A DNA stretch of 64,000 nucleotides from Nageia nagi (taxonomy: Eukaryota; Pinophyta): positions 16,120,001 through 16,184,000 of the forward strand of contig JBITNC010000002.1 in assembly GCA_050084985.1 (NCBI GenBank). The letters run 5' to 3'. Position numbers and translations under genes: made by a program. The notes below the pieces were generated by a model that saw only the letters and a list, made by a program, of their open reading frames with translations, ran no database searches and was not told where the DNA came from. Positions within the stretch are counted from its first letter, which is position 1. Each line of letters opens with the position of its first letter. This document shows, piece by piece, positions 34,085 through 46,700 of the stretch.

Positions 34085-35021
34085 TTAGTGTTTTGCACTT
34101 CGATGTATGGAGGGGGATATAGATTTAGGATGACATGAATGCCATCCCCTACTAACTAAAGCTAAGAGTTGCTCATTAAGATTCATGACATGTTCATTCT
34201 TCCTTGCAATTAATTCATCTTTCTTTACATTCAACTGAAGTAGCTTTATATGTTTTACATCTCGAGGAGCAAGGGTGGCCACCATCATATCATCCAACTC
34301 CTCATCCTTCTTCTTCAATTTTTTTTGTAGTTTGGCTAACTCATTTTATTTGGCCTCCATCTTTTCCTTGTGTTGTACTTTCATGTCTCATACAATATTT
34401 TCTAATTATTTCATTTAAGTATTCATCTTTGAACTTTAAGATAAAGATTGTGATAGTTAGTAAGATATATCTAATTTTTTATAAACATGATCTAATTATA
34501 ATTGAGAAAAAGGTACTTGCAAAATTGATTATAGGTGAAGAAAAGCTACCACCCATACTAGTCAGAGAAGGAACTTAATGAAGGACTTTGACAGTAGAGG
34601 TAGAAGCAATGGTGATTTCAACTGATGATGAACTAAAAATATTGTTGCATGAATAGGAGAGATATATGGTGGAGTGGCAAGAAAGTGGTAGCTCTAGATC
34701 TACATCCCTGTATATAGTATGATCATCAGCTCCATCCTTCTCATCACAATCATCACCATCCTCTTGAATCAAACTAAGAGGAGTGGGCCTAAGGGTATCC
34801 CACCAAGTAGTGAAATCAAGAATACACCCAAGATTGATCATGGGGGAAAATAGAAGATGGTCATCAGGATCCTTTCGATCCTTATGGAAATTAAAGATAA
34901 TATATGGTTTAGTGGGAGATTCCCTAATTGATTCATGTTTCTTATCTACCTTTGAAGTTTCATTATTTTGTATTCTAAATGCATCTAATATTATAATATA
35001 TCCATCTTTCAAGTAATTCAA
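34085..35021 (-). pseudogene. Decayed minus-strand coding-like stretch, unrecognised
   Basis: Two frames on the minus strand: 34575-35021 (148 codons, with IIFNFHKDRKDPDDHLLF, TTWWDTL and an acidic QEDGDDCDEKDGADDH) and 34085-34318 (77 codons, Lys/Glu-rich, MKKKDEELDDMMVATLA, probably helical). The gap keeps coding-like words but has stops. It may be a gag-like or transposon accessory protein; no family is assigned. Confidence 0.25.
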
Positions 35022-36930
35022 GCATTAAAGCATTAGGAATGCACATGCAAGTCATTATAAATCAAAATTGAAAACCTTAAGAAATCTCAATGAAAATGCA
35101 TAGAATAAGCCCAAATGAGTCTCAAAAAGCTATCTAGTATGATAACATATGATTTTGGTCAAAATTTTGCAATGCTAAATTTCACCAAATTAAACAAAAT
35201 ACCTTCGAAATTTAGGGTTTTCTTCAAAAATGAAATTCACCAAAAAAAATCCTCTTCAAATCCAACAATTTTTAAGCAACAAAAATTAGATTTTTCAATA
35301 ATAGACTCCACAAAAAAAATGAGTTGAAAGAAAGTTGGGTTCACCATTTGTTATAACCAAAATAATAATTAATTAAGGTTATTTAATATATTCAATTTAA
35401 TCAAATTATGATGAAATAATAGTGAATAACAACAACAAAAGGATGATAATGATCAAAGATGCTTAATTGACCTTAACCTATCAAATCTGAATTTTAAATG
35501 ACTTACACACCTGTATTCTTACTTGTAACCACAAATTGGATGTCAGTTTCACCCAAGATAGGATAACAATGAACTACTCTTAAAAGTAAAACCCTTAAAC
35601 TTATTATAAATCGAACAACATCATTGGTTTATTTCCATAGAAGGAACCCTTATCTTTTGTGGTCGTAAAGATTTCTACTCCAAGGTTAAATTTTGAACAT
35701 CGATATAGCAAAATAATGGTTAAAAAAAGAGAGTAAGCTTTGAGTATAACAAAATCCAGATATGATAGATGATGTTAAGAAACACCAATCAATAATGACA
35801 TAAATATATTACCACCTATCAAGGATTCTGAATCATATCATGATTTCTCATGCACAACCCTTCCACCTTTATAAACAATAGGTCTAGTACCAATGCTCTT
35901 CCTTGTGCTTATGGTGATATAGGTCGATATGTTATCATAAAATATAAAGGTAGAGAAGTGTGTACAATGATAAGAGTAATAAATTGATTAAATAAATGAA
36001 TTATTACAAATACATAAAATGGGTATTTTAATTAAATTAAAAATCATTTTTTAGGTGTTATTATTTTGATTAATGAATTTAGGGATAGTTGCAAACATGA
36101 AATGAAACCTAATTTACTTGACCTTTGGGTATCATATAAACAATGCTAAAACCTAAAATCTAAGTAGATAATAATAATTTAATGAAAGCTTCATCAAAAA
36201 TACAATTAAATGGTAAGGAATTGAGTTCGTTTTTTAATTGGGTATAGATATTTAGGACCATTTTACAATGCATGTTATGGTAGAATTTAAAAATTACATA
36301 AGAATGCCTTTTGAAGATACATCTCCTTGCATTATTCTAATTACACTAATCGAAAAAGATCAAACTTGATAATATCCATTATGATTGACTTGGGGATTGA
36401 CAATCCCTAAATCATAATGGTTAACACTTAACATAGGACATGTTGAACATTTGTTACTATCTCTTATGCCAAATCATAGGATGAACTTAGAATATTACCT
36501 CCATTTTCATATAATAATCACGAAAAACTTAAATCAAGAAAAATAATTGCTAGAAAGAAAATGCATGAAAAGTTCCTTGAATATGTGAAATTGTAATAAT
36601 TGATATTATCTAGTTTTTATTCATCTCTTAAATCATATTCATTATTATCATCATTCAATGCATATGATTCATATATCATATTCTTCTTACACTAAAAATA
36701 TTTAAAACAATTCTTATAAATTTATATTTTCAACATATAATATGCATTTTTAAAAATATTATCTTCTACTTTCATTGACATAATGTAAGTAAGTTACACA
36801 TCACATTTTAAATGAAAAATAATACAATAAAATAACTATATAGTACATACTATTAATTTAAATTCTATAAAAATATAAAACAATAAATTATAACAAGAAG
36901 TATAATGTTACTATTTTAAGTAGGCGCCTT
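35022..36930. other. AT-rich intergenic sequence upstream of the DRB gene
   Basis: No recognisable gene or element. Composition changes sharply near 36925, where GC rises into the DRB 5' region. Confidence 0.6.
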
Positions 36931-37059
36931 TTAGGTATCTATACCGTGGTTTTAGGTAACATATAATTTTCGAAAAAGACCGAGTTTCAATGGGATCGTA
37001 CTTAACATCAGATTATCTTTAACAATTATTTATTATTGACACCCTTCATCTTACCGAAT

Positions 37060-37500
37060 TCCCCAGGCCCCCCTCCCTGCATGTGGAGAGGCCTCGCTTT
37101 CGTCCTTTCATCTTCAGCCAGGGCGGACCTAAACCCCAAATCCTGACAGTCCAAATTTCTGCTCATTCCATCAATCCTTTTCTCGGCCAAATTTAGTACA
37201 GCCATTCCTGTAAATTGTACAGAACAATTTTTCCCTTTTGAGCTTTCGATCGGTCCTTTTCGGCGCTCAATCACATTTTTATTCCCGAAAAACGAAGGAT
37301 TTCTGTCCGAAGACAAACATCTGTACAAATTGTAATAATCCCAGTAGAAATAACCATAATGTTGGAGCCGGATTTAGTTTGCTGGTAAGGGTTGCTTGGA
37401 GCAGCTTACAGGTGAGTATTTGCTCAGATTTCCAGTGGTTTTTGTGTGTGGTTTCTGCTATTAGGTTTTGAGTGCTTTGATTTGATTGGATAGGGCAGTC
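37060..37500 (+). other. DRB gene 5' UTR region with a small intron
   Basis: GC-richer, Cys/Pro-codon-free leader sequence directly upstream of the coding start. A GT-AG intron is likely at 37412-37493 (donor cagGTGAGT, acceptor ggatAG), placing the ATG at 37501 seven bases into the next exon; an alternative acceptor is the AG at 37497-37498. The transcription start is not definable and no clear TATA box is seen. Confidence 0.55.
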
Positions 37501-37746
37501 ATGTACAAGAACCAGCTGCAGGAACTGGCTCAGCGGAGCTGTTTCAATTTACCGTCGTATTTCTGCATACGAGAAGGGCCAGATCATGCCCCGCGGTTCA
37601 AAGCCGTCGTCACATTTAACGGCGAAACCTTTGAAAGCCCCAAATTTTGCACTACATTGCGTCAGGCCGAGCATGCGGCTGCAGAGGTTGCGCTGAATAC
37701 CCTCTCTCGAAGAGGCCCTTCACAGTCCCTAGCCGCAAGAATCCTA
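37501..37746 (+). CDS. DRB2: DRB coding exon 1 (first dsRNA-binding domain)
   Basis: 82 codons ending ...SLAARIL, then donor ctaGTAAGT, phase 0. The ATG at 37501 begins the conserved family N-terminus. No ATG lies in frame between it and the upstream stop. Confidence 0.93.
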
Positions 37747-40700
37747 GTAAGTAAATTTATGTATTATAAATTCAGTTCTTCGAACCCTTTTCTGTGATTC
37801 TTTACTCCGCTCTAGAAGTTCAAAAATCCTTACTCTTGAAATTTTTTAAAAGTTAGTGTTTTGTTCTGGTTATTGTATTCCAATTTGTTTGCTTTTGTCA
37901 ATTGTGATTAGAATCTCTAACTGCAGTAGGGTAAAAAAGCCTTTGTTCAAAATTCTTACTTGTGACACTAAAAAGAAAGTGAAATTTTGAATAATCGAGT
38001 AGCCTGGATTTATAGGAGATCCTTCAAGCTTGCATCAACATACTCTTCACAGTGTTGGTTTTGTATTTTACTAATCATTCGTTTTGTCTACTTCTTCATT
38101 GGATTGAAACCGGAATGTAAAGCTCCAGTGTCGAAGCCATTGTACAAAACCCTTAAATTTGCGGATGTAAGGAATGAATGTTTCCCTAGCTTCTGCGAAC
38201 GTAGGGCATGTGGAAATCATCATGCCAAAGGAAGTAGAAGTGAAGCTTTTTAATCTGTGTAAGTCCATGGCAATCTGGATAGAACTGTACAAACAAATAA
38301 TAAAAAGATAGGCTACACTGCCATATCTACAGCGATGGAACTCAATTTGTCAAGTTCTGATCACAGCATTTAATTTTGTCATGGGAGTTAAGCAATGATT
38401 GGACATCGGTGTCAGCAAGACATGGTATGAAGTAAATCTTGTGCGGTGTGCAAATTGGAATTCCTGCATGACAATTTAATTGAAATTTAGCACATCAGTC
38501 TATCTTGTGTATGGCTGTGAATTATCATGTGCATAATGAAGCAAGTTTATGGATTTGGAATCGTAACTGCAGGCTAGTGATATCCAGGTTTACTCCCCAA
38601 CCATAAACTAAATGCATGAAATCAGATGTTTTTGCCTCTTAGTAGACTGTAAATAAAAAAAATTTAAGTTCGATCTATTATAAATACTAGAACAATTTAA
38701 ATAGGATCTATTTTCTTAATGCTTTTTGTCTTTTAGAAGTAGAAAACGTTGAAATCTGCAGGTCTGGTGGGACTTTCAATCAAGACTAATGATTTATAAA
38801 TGTTAGTTCAATGAAGGCATTTCTGATGAAGTGACTGGCAGGATGAAACTGGAGTTTGCAAGAATTTATTGCAAGAGATGGCTCAAAGGGCTGGGGTGCC
38901 TTTACCAGTTTATACAACAACAAGGTCAGGTCCAGGACATATGCCAGTCTTCACATGTTCTGTAGAAGTGGCTGGAATGACCTTTTCTGGTGAAGCTGCG
39001 AAATCAAAGAAGCAGGCAGAAAAGAATGCTGCAATGGTTGCTTGGTCTTCGTTAAAGCATCGTAAGTTTATGCACATGCAACTAATTCTAACATATTGTT
39101 TCGTATTTAAATACCTATTGTCATTGCCATCTCTCCAGAAGGGCACATTATGTTTGTTTCACTTGCGTATTCGTTAAAGCATCGTAAGTTTATGCACATG
39201 CAATTTCTTTGAACATATTGTTTCAAATTTAAATGCCTGCAAATTCTCTAGATGGGCACATTGTGTTTATTTTAACTTGTATCACATCTCTTTGCAAGTT
39301 TCATTATTATAGTTCATTTTTGAAGCACAAAACTGCGTACCTAAAAGTCAGAAACATCTTATTGGTGAAATTTTTAGTTATTCGTGAAACTTTCATGAAA
39401 GATTCTTATGGGCACATGAAAGAAGAGTTATTTTGCTTATGAAGAGAAGCACTGTTTTTGGTACTTAGATTAGCTTAAGCCTCAGAAATAAAATGCTTAT
39501 GGGGATCAACCAAAAATATAAATTTTTAGTTCTTACGTGTTGATGATTCATGGGCCTTCTTTTGAGAAGCATAAAGGTTTATAGTGGTTGGACATGGCTA
39601 TTGTCTGAGTTCCATTAACCTAACAACTGCCTACTAAGTCATCCACAGAAGGTATACTGCATGTTCTCCCGTATTTGAAATGCTTTTTCCTCAATTCACT
39701 GGCAGACAGATATGAACTGAAATGCAAAAAATCTCAAAAGCTGTAAAACAGCTGATCTAATGCATTATTTGTGAAAATAATTTTTGAACAGACCAATTTC
39801 ATAGTTACCAGTAGACTAGAAAACTGGTATGCAACCACTTATTAGCACTCTCCACCATAAGTGAAATCCAGATTCATCCGATGTTCATTTTGGTTCAATC
39901 TTTTGAAATTTGATGATCTGGAGAACATTTGGCAAAAAAGTGGCAAATAAAAAATGCAAAGAAATATTACATTTACCCAAAGTGCATCAAATGGTGATTA
40001 TTTGGCAAATATTGCATAATCTCGTAATATGCAATTTTTTTCAAATTTTTAGGTGATCATACATTATTAATTGACTTGGCAAATATTCAGTCATGTAAAC
40101 CAAATATTCACTGAGTTTGATATATGCCCACCGCATCTCCTAGCGGATTGTTATCCCTTCCTCACTTGAACAGCAGTGCTGGTTCAGAAAAAATAAGATT
40201 TTGGTAAAAGTAATGTCCATTCTTCTAATATAACAGGCATGTTTATAGATAATGCAAAGCTTCTTGACTCTGAGAAGCTGCTCTGTAGATGAGTAGAGAG
40301 TCAACCTAAGTAACCGGTTCTGGTGCTGGCTCGGGTTCTAGCACTGCAGTTCGGTTCGCAGGTTTGGCTAAATTCTTTTTTTGGGGTTTGGGTTTGTCCA
40401 TACAAAAAACATGTAAATTAAGATTAGAATATCACATAGCATCATATAAACAACAAAACCACCATAAACTTTAATGTCATTTAAAACATGCATGATAAAT
40501 ATTAAATAATTATCATTTAAACTTTAAGTTCAATATTAAAATTATATATAATGATCTACTTAGCTAAAAACAATGATAATTGTATGCCAAACACAGATCT
40601 ATGATAATATATCAAATTTGAAACAAACTACACAACTAGAGCATCAAACTACTCAAAGAAAATATTCAAATTTCCACCAGATTGCATTAAACTCAAATCT

Positions 40701-43700
40701 GAGTAAGAAATTTGCACCAAATACATGAGATGAATATACATGTAATCAGATCTATTTCATATCAGTTCTCCAAGCCAACATGCAATCAGATCTGGACAGA
40801 TCCAATACCATGCAGACAATCTTATGCAAATCCCACACTATATAATCAAATATGGACAGACAATACAATTAGATTTAGGCAGATCTGAGCATATCAGACT
40901 TCTAAACTGGATATATGTACTCCCCACAATGCCACGTCTCTGTTAGAGCTGGACTGTAATGAATTAAACATCAAAATAGGTCAGAAATATTGCAATAGGC
41001 TGGATGTTCTTATACCAGATCTGATCTGAGTCAAATGGCAGCCCAAAATTGTCCAAATGAAAGCCCTAACTGTCGAAATAGAGCTCCAGAATTACATCTA
41101 ACTCAGAGACAGGAAATAATTAAATGCTGACCATAAACTAGACAAATCAACCTCCAAATCTGATCACTATCCTCAAGTGGGTTTTTGTCCACAAAAGGGT
41201 TTTGGAGAAACTCTAAGAAATAACTCAATAATCAATATTCAGGAATCCGAAATGAGAGACCCCTCTTCTTCTTTTATAGGCAATCTTCTAATTTTATGTT
41301 GAGGTGGCACTTTTTAATATTTTAATGATGAGACCTTATAAAAAAAATAATGCCATAGACCATTATTCCCCTTTTTACTATTTATTGCCAAACTTAGGAA
41401 ATAATACTCCTAACACACCAAAACACCCAAATATCACTCCACACTATGTACAAATAAAACTAAAAAAATTTGGGGCCATCACATTATAATATCAAGTTCA
41501 ACAATTAGTTTAATCATCATATGGATTTTCTAAATCTGCAATGTCATCATCATCATTGACATAAGATGATGTAGGAATATTAGATGAACCACAACTAGTG
41601 CCACTATCACTTGCACTAATAGTGTGTTCATTAAGGCTATTGGAATCATCAAATGTATTGTCAATATGGTGGGAACTGGATGCATCCAAGTCAGTATGCT
41701 TTGGTTCTATATACCACAACTTCATCTCCCTTTGCTTGTAGTCATTTTGTTTGTGTGAAAGGAGACACAAGTTGGAATGCATCTATATTAACTTCTACGC
41801 TTTTTGTGAGTGCAATTTATTGCGCTTTACTGAGTGGATGAAAGAATATGTGCTCCAATTCCTTTCCAAAGTAGATGAACTAGCAACCTATAAAGACAAA
41901 ATAAACAATTAAAGTTATACATTATAAAAATAAATAAAAAGTTAGAAACTATAAATGAAACTTTAATAATTCAAAAATAAGATATTATTAAACTTACTTG
42001 CAATAAAACTTTGATTGCGAGGGGTTGTAGGTTTTGGAAGTATTGGCCATTGAAGTACCATTAACTATGAGCATCCCTTTTGAATCTATCACGAAGAGCT
42101 TCAATATTTTGACCATTCGAGTGCACAAAATCAATGAACTCATTTGTGATTATATCTGGTAGTTCAATTTCAGGGAATAGTCTAAGAAATGCTACCTTGT
42201 ACCTTGCAGCCACTTCAAAATCTCTATATGGGGCAAGCCTTCCTGGCACAAAAACAATCTTATTACTGTAGTATTTTGGAGACAATGCACAGGCAAGAAG
42301 ATGTAATGGAGGAGTCATTTTGTTCCATCTTTATTCAACAAATGGATGCACTTGTTTGAAGAAAGTCTCTTCAGGGTCTTGCTCTTTCGCATTTAAAGTG
42401 CACTTCATCTTCTCAATCATTGAATCGATGCCATTATATATCTCTTCAATGCAAGGCCTATCCATGTCAGTATAGCAAATCATGCACAAAATGGGCTCGG
42501 TGAAACTATGGAGATACTCCACACGATCCCACCATGAGTCATCTAATATTATTTGCTTAATTTTTATTGCCCTTTTAGTGTTGCTTTGCCTCCATATAGA
42601 CCAATTTTGGCTAATCACCATGTTAGAAAGTGTTTTTTTAACTTTCACAAGTGATCTCAAGACAATTGTGTTAAAGGCAAAATGGTTCTTTGCAGTCCAT
42701 TACAAATTAAAAATAATAATAATAAAAAAAAAATTAAAAACAAATTTTAATGAAGAATTAGAAAACACAATCAAATTATGAAAATATGAAATTTTATACT
42801 ACTTTACTTACCTTCAATAGCTCCAATTTTGAAAATGATCTAAAAATTCCTTGAGACATGCAATGGTTGGTGATGAACATATGGATGTCCTCAACCTCTA
42901 CATACAACTCTTTGATCCAATTAGTTTTATTCTCAATCTTTTTTAGCATAAGATTGAGTGAGTGGAGCGCATAAGGTGTCCAAAAGATATGTGAATATCG
43001 TTTTTCAACCAACAACCCAACAACTTTACAATTTTTGGTGTTTTTTGTTATGACTTGAACAACGTTGTAGGGTCCCACTTGCTTGATGGCTTTGATGAGA
43101 ACCTTAGCAATAAATTGTCCATCTTTTACTTGTCCCTCACAATCCACGACCTTCAAAAACATTACTCCTTTAGGGGACACCGTTATGACATTGATCAAGG
43201 GTTGTTTTTTTGAATCTTTCCAACCATTTGAAACAACGGATACACATGTCTCAAGCCATGAATCCCTTATGGGATTCAAAGAATCTTCAACCATATTGAT
43301 CTCTTTTTCCAATAAGTTGCTACAACCTCGTAACTTGGGCCCTTGTACTCTTTTGAAGCTTCATTAACTTTTTTGAACATCTCTTTCCAATATGGAGATT
43401 GAACAACATCGAATGACAACCCATTTACATAAATACATGTTGCTACATTTTAGTCGACAATGTCTCTACTCATTTTGAAATGCTATCTCCAAAGGTCCTT
43501 TTTTTCTTTTGTTTATAATGGGATTGACCTGTTGTTCACTTTGAGTTTGAGCATGAGTGGCCAAAATGGGTGGGCTTTCTACTACGATATTGGGATTAGA
43601 TGGGGATGACATTTCCTTTGATCTTTGTTTAAGTAAGGGGTGATTTGCTTTACAAGATTCACATTCATCTGCTTGTTCTTGCTCCATAATATATCATAAC

Positions 43701-46700
43701 ATTGTCTTTGATAGCACAGGTTCATCTTTTTTTCAGGCTAAGGTTTGATGGTTTTTCTAGGTATTCCACACAAATGGGCTTTCACTCGAAAATATGAACT
43801 AGAATATTGAACATCACATCCATTGCATATTCAAATGTAACTACCATCACATGGAATTGGTTCTATCATTTCAACATATTTGCATAAAGAAGAATTTAGA
43901 TATGTTTTGAACTTAGCTTGACCTGTGGAGGTAGAACTAGCTGCCATTGTGATTCCTATCGCAAGAAAAAATCTAGGTCTTTTGAATCTTTCATACATTT
44001 ATAAAAAATTGAAAAAACATAGATAAACAAACTCAAAGCAAAGATTCTGTTTCAATTTCAAGTTTGAAAAAAAATGGAAGAAAAAATTGAAAAAAACTAA
44101 CCTCTTTGAAAAAAAATCATTTTATAATTTTTTTGGCAAGCAAGGAATACTTGCAAATGAATAGGAATGGCAATACAATCCTTGTAGAAGTTTCAACAAT
44201 CACTCTTCAACTCCCTTTGTTTACCGAACAAGAAAAAAACCAATGCTCAACCTCTTGGAATAAACTTTGTTGTTTGTAAAAGAAATGAACAAGAATGAAG
44301 TAGTTTAGAGGTTTCATGTGCTTTAAAGGTAACTTTTAGGATTTAGGAGGTGAAATGGTCAAAGTCAAAGTCAAAAAAGGTGGAAAAACAATTAAAAAAT
44401 GCAAAAATATCTTACCTGGCATGTGGGCTTCTCTTGGTTTCGCTTGTCATCTGGCATGTGGGCTCCTCTTGGTTTCGCTTGCACGAAAAAGGGTCGAATC
44501 ATACCAATACCAACAGGTGAATCGGACTTGAACCCGAACCAAGTTCGAATCGGTCCCAGATCTAGGCTGGCTGGGTCAAACTTGGCTACTTAGGAGTCAA
44601 TCATGAGATGGGTTGAGCTCCTTTTGCATTTCCTAAAGGAGTGCTTTAATCTTGATTCCAAAATTTGGGTAATCACATTCTCTTTTGAAAAAAAGGTATA
44701 ATGTGTAAAAATAGGCTTAATGGTTAAACTTAAATTAATTAGAACTGCCTTGTTTTTCTTTGTAATTCTTTCTATTGAAGTTGATAACTTCTCTAAGTAG
44801 TCGGGTTTTCTCCTTGCCAACTTGGATCTAGGTCCAGTTCCTGAATTGGGTTTGGGTCTAGTTCTCTTGTGGGTATTGGCGTGGTCTAACCCTTTTTTGC
44901 TTGGGATAAACCCAAGTGAAATCAAAAGGAAATTGCATGACAAGGAAGATAGTTTTGCATTTTTTAATTTTTTTCACCTTTTTTGACTAACTTTGACCAT
45001 TTCACCTCCTAAACCCAAAAAATTACTTGTAAAGCACATGAAACATTTAAACTACTTCGTTTTTGTTTATTTCTTTTGTAAACAACAAATTTTCAAGAGG
45101 CGGAGCATTGGTTTTTCTTTTTCGATGAACAAGGGGAGTTAAAGAATGATTGTTGAAGCTTTGACAAGGATTGTATTGCCGTTACTACTCATTTGCAAGT
45201 GTTCATTGCTTGCCAAGAAGATCATAGAAGGGTTTTTGTTGTAAAGAGGTAAGTTTTTTTCAATTTTTTTCCTGCCATTTTTTTTTCAAGCTTGAAGTTG
45301 AAACAAATTCTTTGCTTTGAGTTTGTTTATCTATGTTTTTTCCATTCTTTTATGAATGTATGAAAGATTTAAAGGAGCTAGGTTTTTTCTTGCCATAAAA
45401 ATCATAATGACAACTAGTTGTACCTCCACAAGTCAAGCTAAGTTCAAAATGGATCCAAATTCTCTTCTATGGAAATATGTTGAAATGATACAACCGGTTT
45501 TAAGTGTTGGAGTTTACATTTGGAAATGCAATGGATGTGATGTTCAACACTCTAATTCATATTTTGGGGTGAAAGCCCATTTGTGTGGAATACCTGGAAA
45601 AGGCATCAAACTTTGCCTTGGAAAGAACAGTGTACCTGTGCCATCAAAGATAGTGATGGGATATATTATTGAGCAAGAACAAGTATATGAACAGGAATCC
45701 CGTAAAGTAAATCACCCCTTAAAAAATGATCGAAAGGAATGCTACCCCTATCTAATCCCAATATCGTGGTAGAAAGCTATCCATTTTCATGCTCAAATTC
45801 AAAGTGAACAACAACCCAATCCTATTGTAAACAAAAGACAAAAGGGACCTTTGGAGATAACATTTCAAAATGAGACTAGAGACATTGTCAACCAACATGT
45901 AGCAAGATGTATTTATGTAAATGGGCTATATTTCAATGTTTTTCAATCTCCATATTGGAAAGAGATGTTTAGAAAAGTTAATGAAAGGGTACAATGGCCC
46001 AAGTTATGAGGTGTGTGGCACCTTAATGGAGAAAGAGGTAAAGATGGTTGAAGATTTTTTGAAGGCCATAAGGGATTCATGGATTGAGACAGGTGTATCC
46101 ATCATTTTCGATGGTTGGAAAGATTCAAAAAATCGACCCTTCATCAATGTCATAGCGGTGTCCCCTAAAGGGGCAATGTTTTTGAAAGTCGTGAATTGTA
46201 AGGGGTAGGTAAAAGATGGAAAATTTATTGCTAATATGCTCATTGAAGCCATTGAGCAAGTGGGACCTTGCAATGTTGTTCAAGTCATAACAGACAACGC
46301 TTGGAATTGTAGAGCTACTAAGTTGTTGGTTGAAGAATGATACTCACATATCTTTTGGACACTTTGTAAGGTCCACTTACTCAATCTTATGCTAAGATTG
46401 GGAATAAAATTGATTAGATCAAAGAGTTTTATGTAGAGGTTGAGGACATACATATGTTCATCACCAATCATCGTATGTCTCAAGGAATTTTTAGATCATT
46501 TTCAAAATTGGAGCTATTGAAGGTAATTAAAGTAGTATAAAATTTTGCATTTTCATAATTTGATTGTGTTTTCTAATTCTTTGTTAAAGTTTGTTTTAAA
46601 TTTTTAATTTTAATTTTTTTTAATTTGTAATAGGTTGCAAAGACCTGTTTTGCATAATACAATCGTCTTGAGACGACTGTTTAAAGTTAGAGAGACATTT

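Noticed and set aside
37026-37328. Minus-strand 100-codon frame overlapping the DRB 5' UTR
   Set aside because: Low-complexity shadow of the GC-richer 5' UTR. No motif.
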